Positions 57,645-64,000 of a stretch of DNA of 64,000 bases are shown here, one piece after another (position 1 is the stretch's first letter; the number at the start of each line of letters is the position of its first letter). Made by a program: the position numbers and the translations under genes. The notes under the pieces were generated by a model. It did no database searches. It was given only the letters and a program-made list of their open reading frames with translations, and was not told the origin of the DNA. This stretch comes from Roseateles amylovorans (GTDB lineage: Bacteria > Pseudomonadota > Gammaproteobacteria > Burkholderiales > Burkholderiaceae_C): the NCBI RefSeq assembly GCF_025398155.2, contig NZ_CP104562.2, positions 2,976,001-3,040,000 of the forward strand. The letters run 5' to 3'.

Positions 57645-59390
57645 TCAGTGCGAGTGCCGAGGCACCGCCGACCCGCGACAGCCGCGCAGGAAGTCGAAGT
57701 CGCAGCCTTCGTCGGCTTGCAGCACATGCTGCACATAGAGCTTGCGGTAGCCGCTGGCATCCGCCGGGTCGGGCTGCTGCGCCGCCTGCCAAACGTCCAG
57801 ACGTTGCGCCAGTTCGGCATCGGGGATGTCCAGGTGCAGGCGGTTGTTGGCGCAGTCCAGTTCGATCCAGTCGCCTTCGCGCACCACCGCCAGCGGGCCG
57901 CCGGCCTTGGCTTCGGGCGCCACATGCAGCACCACGGTGCCGTAGGCGGTGCCGCTCATGCGGGCATCGGAGATGCGGACCATGTCCTTGATGCCCTGCG
58001 CCAGCAGCTTGGGCGGCAGGCCCATGTTGCCGACCTCGGCCATGCCCGGATAACCGCGCGGGCCGCAGTTCTTCATCACCAGGATGGAGTCCTTGTCGCA
58101 GACCAGCTCCGGATCCAAGATCCGCGCCTTGTAGTCCTCGAAGTCCTCGAACACCACCGCGCGGCCGCGGTGCTGCATCAGCGCCGGCGTGGCGGCGGAG
58201 GGTTTGAGCACCGCGCCGCGCGGCGCCAGGTTGCCGCGCAGCACGCAGATGCCGCCGTCCTCGATCAGCGGCTTGGCGATCGGGCGGATGACCTCTTCGT
58301 CATAGATCGGCGCGTCGTGGCAGTTCTCCCACAGGCTCTTGCCGTTGACGGTCAGCGCGTCCTTGTGCGGCAGCAGGCCATGGTCGCCCAGGCGGCGCAG
58401 CACGCCCGGCAGGCCGCCGGCGTAATAGAACTCTTCCATCAGGAAGCGGCCCGAGGGCAGCAGGTCCACCAGGGTGGGCGTGCCGCGGCCGACGCGGGTC
58501 CAGTCCTCCAGCTCCAGCGGCACGCCGACGCGTCCGGCGATCGCCTTCAGATGGATGACCGCATTGGTCGAGCCGCCGATCGCCGCGTTCACGCGGATGG
58601 CGTTCTCGAAGGCCTCGCGGGTCAGCACCTTGGACAGCTTCAGGTCCTCCCAGACCATCTCGACGATGCGCATGCCCGACAGATGCGCCAGCACATAGCG
58701 GCGCGCATCCACCGCCGGAATCGCCGCGTTGTGCGGCAGCGAGGTGCCCAGCGATTCCGCCATGCAGGCCATGGTCGAGGCCGTGCCCATCGTGTTGCAG
58801 GTGCCGGCCGAGCGCGAATGGCCGGCCTCGGCAGCGATGAAGTCGTGCATCGAGATCTGGCCGGCCTTCACCTGCTCATGCAACTGCCAGACGGCGGTGC
58901 CGGAGCCGATGTTCTTGCCGCCCAGCTTGCCGTTGAGCATCGGACCGCCGGTCACGACGATGGTGGGCAGGTCCACGCTGGCCGCGCCCATCAGCAGCGC
59001 GGGCGTGGTCTTGTCGCAGCCCACCAGCAGCACCACCGCATCCATCGGATTGCCGCGGATCGATTCCTCCACGTCCATGCTCGCCAGGTTGCGGGTCAGC
59101 ATGGCGGTGGGGCGCAGGTTGGACTCGCCGTTGGAGAACACCGGGAACTCCACCGGAAAGCCACCCGCTTCCAGGATGCCGCGCTTCACATGCTCGGCCA
59201 GCTTGCGGAAGTGGGCGTTGCAGGGCGTCAGCTCGGACCAGGTGTTGCAGATGCCAATGATCGGCTTGCCCTGGAACTCATGGTCCGGAATGCCCTGGTT
59301 CTTCATCCAGCTTCGGTACATGAAGCCGTTCTTGTCCTGCGTGCCGAACCATTCGGCCGAACGGAGCTTGATCTTCTTTGCCTCGGTCAT
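57645..59390 (-). CDS. IlvD/Edd-family aldonate dehydratase (probably L-arabonate dehydratase)
   Basis: Dehydrates an aldonic acid, likely L-arabonate, to its 2-keto-3-deoxy form: the third step of the non-phosphorylative pathway whose other enzymes are at 25.8-31.4 kb. 581 residues, [Fe-S] cluster cysteines in CNTWSELTPCN (~37), VGCDKTTPALLM (~109) and SAGTCNTMGTASTM (~178). Other markers are the GGPMLNGKLGGKNIGSG loop (~131) and the C-terminal RISDARMSGTAYGTVVLHVAPE (~466). The length and the sugar-acid dehydratase signature fit pentonate rather than branched-chain amino-acid substrates. The ATG at 59390 was chosen; an ATG 18 codons upstream is possible. It is divergent from the alpha-xylosidase gene. 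Confidence 0.86.
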   Translation of the reverse strand: MTEAKKIKLRSAEWFGTQDKNGFMYRSWMKNQGIPDHEFQGKPIIGICNTWSELTPCNAHFRKLAEHVKRGILEAGGFPVEFPVFSNGESNLRPTAMLTRNLASMDVEESIRGNPMDAVVLLVGCDKTTPALLMGAASVDLPTIVVTGGPMLNGKLGGKNIGSGTAVWQLHEQVKAGQISMHDFIAAEAGHSRSAGTCNTMGTASTMACMAESLGTSLPHNAAIPAVDARRYVLAHLSGMRIVEMVWEDLKLSKVLTREAFENAIRVNAAIGGSTNAVIHLKAIAGRVGVPLELEDWTRVGRGTPTLVDLLPSGRFLMEEFYYAGGLPGVLRRLGDHGLLPHKDALTVNGKSLWENCHDAPIYDEEVIRPIAKPLIEDGGICVLRGNLAPRGAVLKPSAATPALMQHRGRAVVFEDFEDYKARILDPELVCDKDSILVMKNCGPRGYPGMAEVGNMGLPPKLLAQGIKDMVRISDARMSGTAYGTVVLHVAPEAKAGGPLAVVREGDWIELDCANNRLHLDIPDAELAQRLDVWQAAQQPDPADASGYRKLYVQHVLQADEGCDFDFLRGCRGSAVPRHSH

Positions 59391-59720
59391 GGGTCTTTCT
59401 GCGGTTCGAGGGTCACTGGGGGCGGTAGCCCGGTTGGCGGACATGCTAGGCAGGTCGCCGATCCAGATCCAATCAATTGTTCCGGGACTTCGATATCGAA
59501 ATCGGCATGATTGGCCACAGGGAGGTTGAGCGAACGAAACGGTGGGTAACGAGACGGCCTTCACAGGCCGGAATGCTCGCTTGTCCGGAGATGATCGCTC
59601 CCGCGAATGCTCTATGCTCGCGACCGCTTCAAGGCGTGCCAACGAGCCGTCGTTTGTACCATAGTTACGCTGATTTATCGCTAAACACGCGGCTTGCAGC
59701 GAGATAAAAGAAGGAGACCC
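59391..59720. promoter_or_regulatory. Divergent promoter region of dehydratase and alpha-xylosidase
   Basis: 330 bp. It contains a 12-bp perfect palindrome TTCGATATCGAA (59489-59500) within a 20-bp stretch shared with the transporter promoter region. A TTGTAC (59654) and TATCGC (59676) pair with 16-bp spacing is a weak candidate promoter for the xylosidase gene. Confidence 0.5.
59486..59505. promoter_or_regulatory. Candidate shared operator
   Basis: GACTTCGATATCGAAATCGG matches 15 of 20 bases of 38304-38323 (GATGTCGAGATCGGTATCGG) in the transporter promoter region, same orientation. It is a possible site for the LysR or another pathway regulator. Confidence 0.4.
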
Positions 59721-61994
59721 ATGAAGTTCACCGACGGGCAATGGCTGTTGCAGCCCGGTGTGGCGGCGCACTACGCCACCGAGACCTATGCCGTGGATGT
59801 GCATGAGGACAGCGTGGTGCTGCTGGTCACCACACGTCCGATCAAGCATCGCGGCGACACCCTGCAGGGACCGGTGCTCACCGTCACCCTGCGTTCGCCG
59901 ATCGAGGGCGTGATCCGCGTCAGCGTCGCCCATTACATCGCCTCGCAGGCGCCGCGTCTGCACGTGCCGATGCCGGGCGCCACTGCGGTGGCGCTGCAGG
60001 TGCAGGAGACCGAGACGCGGGTGACGATCACCAGCGGGGCGCTGTCGGTCGACGTCAAGAAGGGCGAGGGCTACGGCCTGACCTTCCGCGAGGGCGACCG
60101 GGTGCTCACCCGCAGCGATTGGCGTGCGCTGGGCTATCTGCAGTGTCCCGGCCCGACCACCCAGGTGCATGAACAACTGAGCCTGGCCGTGGGCGAGTAT
60201 GTCTACGGCCTGGGCGAGCGCTTCACGCCGTGGATCAAGAACGGCCAGGTGGTGGAGAACACCAACAAGGACGGCGGCACCGCTTGCGAGCAGGCCTACA
60301 AGAGCGTGCCGTTCTACCTGAGCAACCGCGGCTACGGCGTGCTGGTCAACGAGGCCGGCCCCGTCTCCTTCGAGGTGGCCTCCGAAAAGACCTCGCGGGT
60401 GCAGTTCAGCCGCGAGGGCGAAAGCCTGGACTATTGCGTGGTCGCGGGTCCGACGCCCAAGGACGTCATGCGGCGCCTGACCGCGCTGACCGGCCGCGCG
60501 CCACTGCCGCCGGCCTGGAGCTTCGGCCTGTGGATGACGACCTCGTTCACCACCCAGTACGACGAGGCCACCGCCACCCACTTCATCGACGAAATGGCGC
60601 GACGCGAGCTGCCGCTGGCGGTGTTCCATTTCGACTGCTTCTGGATGCGCGAGTTCCAGTGGTGCGACTTCGAATGGGATCCGCGCGGCTTCCCGGACCC
60701 GCAAGGCATGCTGGCCCGGCTGCGCGACAAGGGGCTGAAGATCAGCCTCTGGATCAATCCGTATGTGGCCCAGCGGTCCCGACTGTTTGCCGAAGGCGCG
60801 CGCGAGGGCTACTTCATCAAGCGCCGCGACGGCCGGGTCTGGCAGACCGACCTCTGGCAGCCGGGCATGGCCATCGTGGACTTCACCAATCCCGCTGCCG
60901 TGGCCTGGTACCAGGGCCATCTGCGGCGTTTGCTGGCCATGGGGGTGGACTGCTTCAAGACCGATTTCGGCGAGCGCATTCCCGACCGGGATGTGACCTA
61001 TCACGACGGCGCCGATCCGGTCGAGATGCACAACCTCTATGCGCTGCGCTACAACGAGGTCGTGTTCGACCTGCTCAAGGAGGTCAAGGGCGACGAGGCG
61101 GTGGTGTTTGCCCGCTCGACCTATGCCTCCGGTCAGCGCTTCCCGGTGCACTGGGGCGGTGACTGCTGGTCCAACTTCGAATCGATGGCCGAGAGCCTGC
61201 GCGGCGGCCTGTCGCTGACCAGCTGCGGCTTTGCGTTCTGGAGCCACGACATCGGCGGCTTCGAGGGCAACCCGCCGCCGGCCGTCTACAAGCGCTGGAT
61301 CCAGTTCGGTCTGCTGTCGTCGCACAGCCGTCTGCACGGCAGCAGCTCCTACCGGGTGCCATGGTTGGTGGACGAGGAAAGCTGCGACGTCCTGCGTCGC
61401 TTCACCCGCCTCAAGCACCAGCTGATGCCCTACCTGTATGCGGTGGCCATCGAGGCCACCGAGACCGGTGTGCCGATGATGCGCAGCCCGGTGATGCAGC
61501 ATCCGGCCGATCCGGCCTGCGCGACGCTGGACCGCCAATATCACCTCGGCGATGGCCTGCTGGTCGCGCCGGTGTTCACCGAGAGCGGCGAGGTGGATGT
61601 CTATCTGCCGGACGGCCGATGGACCCATCTGCTCAGCGGCGAGGTGGTGCAGGGCGGTCGCTGGCGGCGCGAGACGCACGACTTCCTGAGCCTGCCGCTC
61701 TATGCCGCGCCGAATTCGGTGCTGCCGTGGGGCGCGGAGACGGAGCGGCCGGACTACGACTACGGTCGCGGTGTGGTGCTGCGGGTGTTTGCGCTCGATG
61801 ACGGCGCCAGCGCCGCCTTCGTGGTGCCGGCGCTGGACGGATCGATCGCCGCACGGGGTCAGGTCGAGCGTCATGGCGACCGGTACCGCGCGGTGATCGA
61901 TGAAGGCCTGTTGCGGGATTGGTCGATCGAGGTCGACGGCGTGCGCAGCCCGGTGCAGGCCGAGGGCGCTTCGCTGGACTGGTCGCCGCAATGA
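59721..61994 (+). CDS. yicI: GH31 alpha-xylosidase (YicI-like)
   Basis: A retaining exo-acting glycosidase that releases alpha-linked xylose, for example from xyloglucan oligosaccharides, in the cytoplasm (no signal peptide). 757 residues, near the E. coli YicI length. The catalytic pair is placed as in YicI: nucleophile Asp in CFKTDFGERIP (D415) and acid/base Asp in HWGGDCWSNFES (D481). Other markers are FHFDCFWMREFQWCDFEWD (~308-326) and HSRLHGSSSYRVPW (~534-547). The ATG at 59721 follows an AAGGAG ribosome site. It sits divergent to the aldonate dehydratase, linking oligosaccharide breakdown to pentose catabolism. Confidence 0.92.
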   Translation: MKFTDGQWLLQPGVAAHYATETYAVDVHEDSVVLLVTTRPIKHRGDTLQGPVLTVTLRSPIEGVIRVSVAHYIASQAPRLHVPMPGATAVALQVQETETRVTITSGALSVDVKKGEGYGLTFREGDRVLTRSDWRALGYLQCPGPTTQVHEQLSLAVGEYVYGLGERFTPWIKNGQVVENTNKDGGTACEQAYKSVPFYLSNRGYGVLVNEAGPVSFEVASEKTSRVQFSREGESLDYCVVAGPTPKDVMRRLTALTGRAPLPPAWSFGLWMTTSFTTQYDEATATHFIDEMARRELPLAVFHFDCFWMREFQWCDFEWDPRGFPDPQGMLARLRDKGLKISLWINPYVAQRSRLFAEGAREGYFIKRRDGRVWQTDLWQPGMAIVDFTNPAAVAWYQGHLRRLLAMGVDCFKTDFGERIPDRDVTYHDGADPVEMHNLYALRYNEVVFDLLKEVKGDEAVVFARSTYASGQRFPVHWGGDCWSNFESMAESLRGGLSLTSCGFAFWSHDIGGFEGNPPPAVYKRWIQFGLLSSHSRLHGSSSYRVPWLVDEESCDVLRRFTRLKHQLMPYLYAVAIEATETGVPMMRSPVMQHPADPACATLDRQYHLGDGLLVAPVFTESGEVDVYLPDGRWTHLLSGEVVQGGRWRRETHDFLSLPLYAAPNSVLPWGAETERPDYDYGRGVVLRVFALDDGASAAFVVPALDGSIAARGQVERHGDRYRAVIDEGLLRDWSIEVDGVRSPVQAEGASLDWSPQ

Positions 61995-62140
61995 TCCAGG
62001 GTGGCGCGCTTCGAGGTCCCGCGAGCGACGCAGACCGGCGGGTGGTCATGCACCGCCGTCTCTGCCGTTCTCGCCTCCGGTGCTCGGGGCGCGCCGCTCG
62101 GCCCTGCTGCAGGGATGCGCGCATGCATTGAGGACTTTTT

Positions 62141-62162
62141 CCGGCCGTCATGGGGCGGCCGG
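62141..62162 (+). terminator. Stem-loop after the xylosidase gene
   Basis: CCGGCCG/CGGCCGG, a 7-bp stem with an 8-nt loop, 147 bp past the stop and 54 bp before the next gene, followed by CTTTCC. It is weak as an intrinsic terminator. Confidence 0.35.
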
Positions 62163-62215
62163 CTTTCCACGATCAAGAGCGCCGACACAGGCGCCGTCGA
62201 ACAGGAGACAACACG

Positions 62216-64000
62216 ATGCGGGTGCACTCCCGGAATCGTCGAACCGGCCCGACCGCGACCTGCGGTGGCGGGCACACGGCCGTGGTCGGCCAGCGTCTGT
62301 CGCCGTGTGGCGCGGCGATGTCCCGCTCGCCGGTGAGCGGACTTTGCGCGTGGCTCGCGGGCCTGGGCGCCGCCGTGGCGCTGCCCGCGGCGTGGGCGCA
62401 GGCGCCTGCTGTGCCTGTGGCGAAGGTGGCGTCCGCGTCCGCGTCCGCGCCCGCAGCGGTATTGACCGCGCAGCCAGTCATTCAGATCAATCAGCTCGGC
62501 TTCCCGCCCGGCGCAGCGAAATGGGCCGTGGTGCCGACGATCGGGTCCAGCCGACCGACGTCCGGCGGCGAGCCCGTCGGCCAGCCCGGCGGCGGCAAGC
62601 CCCGCACCATCGGTCGCCGGTTCGAGGTCCTCGATGACCGCACCGGTCAGGTGGTTCTGAGGGGGGCCTTGGGTGCGCCGGCCCTGTGGGCGCCGGCGCA
62701 GATCGAGGTGCAGTTGGCGGATCTGTCCGCGCTGAAGACGCCGGGTCGCTACCGGGTCCAGGTGCCGGGCGTGGGCTCGTCGGCGGTGTTCCGCATCGCT
62801 GCGGACGCGTACCTGCCGCTCAGCGCCGCCGCGATCCGGGCGTTCTATTTCAATCGAGCCAGCCTCGCGCTCACACCGGCGCTGGCCGGGGTGTATGCCC
62901 GGCCCGCCGGCCATGCGGACACCCAGGTGCGGCTGCATGCGTCGGCGGTGGGGCCGGAGCGGCGCGAAGGCAGCGTCATCGACAGTCCCAAAGGCTGGTA
63001 TGACGCCGGCGACTACAACAAGTACATCGTCAACTCCGGCATCAGCGTCTACACCTTGCTGGCCGCCTACGAACACTATCCGGCGCTGTTCCAGTCCCTG
63101 ACGGTGGGGCTGCCGGAAAGCGGCAACGGCGTGCCGGATCTGCTCAACGAGGCGCTCTGGAACATCGACTGGATGCTGACGATGCAGGACCCCGCCGATG
63201 GCGGCGTCTATCACAAGCTCACCAACCTGAAGTTCGACGGCGTGGTCATGCCGGACCGCGCCGATGCGGAGCGCTACGTGGTGCAGAAGAGCACTGCGGC
63301 CACGCTGGACTTTGCGGCGGTGATGGCCACCGCCAGCCGGGTGCTGGCGCCGTTCGATGCGCAATCGCCCGGCCGCTCGTCCCGGCTGCTGAAGGCCGCT
63401 CAGGCGGCGTGGGCGTGGGCGAAGGCCCATCCGGACGCCGTCTATCGGCAGCCGCCGGATGTCGTCACCGGTGAGTACGGCGATGACAAGCTCGATGATG
63501 AATTCGCCTGGGCCGCCGCCGAGCTCTACATCACCACCCGGGATGACCGCTTCTATCAGGCGATGGCACCGGCCAGCACCGCGGCCACCGTGCCGGCCTG
63601 GGGCGATGTGAAGGGCCTGGCCTGGGTCTCGCTGGCTCAGCACCGCGCGGCGCTGACCCCGGCGGCCGACCGCGCCCTGATCGAGAGTCGCCTGCGGACG
63701 CTGGGCGATGAGCTGGTCGGGCGATGGCGGCACTCGGCCTGGCGCGTGTCGATGCAGGCCAAGGACTTCGACTGGGGCAGCAACTCGACCGTCTTGAACC
63801 AGGCGCTGATGCTGATTCAGGCGGCCCGCCTGGCGCCGGCCGGTTCGCCGGCCCGAAAGGACGCGCTGGATGCGGCCCAGTCGCTGTTCGATTACGTCAT
63901 GGGCCGCAATCCGCTGGGTCTGTCCATGGTCACCGGCTTCGGCAGCGTGTCACCGATGCATCCGCATCATCGGCCGTCGCAGGCCGATGGCGTGGCGGCG
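62216..64000 (+). CDS. GH9 endoglucanase-like glycoside hydrolase (partial at right edge)
   Basis: An exported beta-glucanase, cut off by the window end; 595 codons are visible. From ATG 62216 (AGGAGA ribosome site) there is a long basic N-terminus, then a signal-like core LCAWLAGLGAAVALPAAWAQ (~46-65). An internal ATG at 62318 would give a conventional signal peptide but has no ribosome site. An Ig-like N-terminal domain starts at VIQINQLGFPPGAAKWAVVP (~88-107). The GH9 catalytic domain begins around SPKGWYDAGDYNKYIVNSG (DAGD at 263-266, the catalytic base aspartates) and continues with GVPDLLNEALWNIDWMLTMQ. The final visible part has YVMGRNPLGLSMVTGFGS, typical of the GH9 C-terminal half. 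Likely partner of the xylosidase in xyloglucan or cellulose use. Confidence 0.86.
   Translation, partial: MRVHSRNRRTGPTATCGGGHTAVVGQRLSPCGAAMSRSPVSGLCAWLAGLGAAVALPAAWAQAPAVPVAKVASASASAPAAVLTAQPVIQINQLGFPPGAAKWAVVPTIGSSRPTSGGEPVGQPGGGKPRTIGRRFEVLDDRTGQVVLRGALGAPALWAPAQIEVQLADLSALKTPGRYRVQVPGVGSSAVFRIAADAYLPLSAAAIRAFYFNRASLALTPALAGVYARPAGHADTQVRLHASAVGPERREGSVIDSPKGWYDAGDYNKYIVNSGISVYTLLAAYEHYPALFQSLTVGLPESGNGVPDLLNEALWNIDWMLTMQDPADGGVYHKLTNLKFDGVVMPDRADAERYVVQKSTAATLDFAAVMATASRVLAPFDAQSPGRSSRLLKAAQAAWAWAKAHPDAVYRQPPDVVTGEYGDDKLDDEFAWAAAELYITTRDDRFYQAMAPASTAATVPAWGDVKGLAWVSLAQHRAALTPAADRALIESRLRTLGDELVGRWRHSAWRVSMQAKDFDWGSNSTVLNQALMLIQAARLAPAGSPARKDALDAAQSLFDYVMGRNPLGLSMVTGFGSVSPMHPHHRPSQADGVAA

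Noticed and set aside
57573..59510. 645-residue plus-strand frame
   Set aside because: It is the shadow of the minus-strand aldonate dehydratase, which has conserved Fe-S cysteines.
59391..61991. Upstream extension of the aldonate dehydratase frame to 61991
   Set aside because: The extension is antisense to the alpha-xylosidase, whose catalytic residues are intact; the dehydratase family begins at 59390.

Overview
The window is high-GC, densely packed bacterial DNA. Its content (type VI secretion genes with PpkA/PppA/TagH/TagF, a giant two-partner-secretion adhesin with an ESPR signal, a PEP-CTERM-like protein, an oxidative pentose pathway) suggests a betaproteobacterium of the Burkholderiales, probably near Roseateles/Mitsuaria. 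The taxon is an inference from gene content, not from an alignment.

Layout. (1) 1-9 kb: regulatory and accessory part of a type VI secretion system (T6SS): Ser/Thr kinase with a HAMP sensor module, LysM/NodB deacetylase lipoprotein, TPR lipoprotein, small coiled-coil membrane protein, LysM lipoprotein, FHA protein TagH and PP2C phosphatase PppA. (2) 9-18 kb: an accessory island: NTF2-like protein, GNAT acetyltransferase, an attC-like palindrome, a Gabija-type anti-phage pair (OLD/TOPRIM nuclease plus UvrD-like helicase) preceded by three small ORFs, a 748-residue candidate effector with tandem repeats and an NLS-like tail, and a secreted thermonuclease. (3) 18-25.7 kb: T6SS core genes tagF, tssM, tssL, tssK, tssJ on the minus strand. 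The island therefore lies between the two T6SS blocks.

(4) 25.8-38.2 kb: sugar catabolism: mutarotase, SMP-30 lactonase, SDR dehydrogenase, 2-keto-3-deoxy-pentonate dehydratase, ketoglutarate-semialdehyde dehydrogenase, GntR/FCD and LysR regulators, and a YtfQRT/YjfF-type ABC transporter. The missing step, an IlvD/Edd-family aldonate dehydratase, is at 57.6-59.4 kb beside a GH31 alpha-xylosidase and a GH9 glucanase that runs off the window. Together these give a complete non-phosphorylative L-arabinose-type route to 2-oxoglutarate, linked to plant hemicellulose breakdown.

(5) 38.6-57.4 kb separates those two sugar blocks: a PEP-CTERM-like protein, a zinc-ribbon protein, a 750-bp leader containing a clear cyclic-di-GMP-I (GEMM) riboswitch, and a 4664-residue FhaB/CdiA-type adhesin/toxin whose last ~170 codons, with the downstream immunity genes, drop sharply in GC. 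Downstream is a decayed duplicate of the toxin tail and immunity gene, the trace of a former toxin-immunity module. The most notable observations are the riboswitch placed directly before a contact-dependent-inhibition type gene, the decayed module, the 748-residue candidate effector, and two perfect GTNNNAC-core palindromes between the divergent sugar operons.
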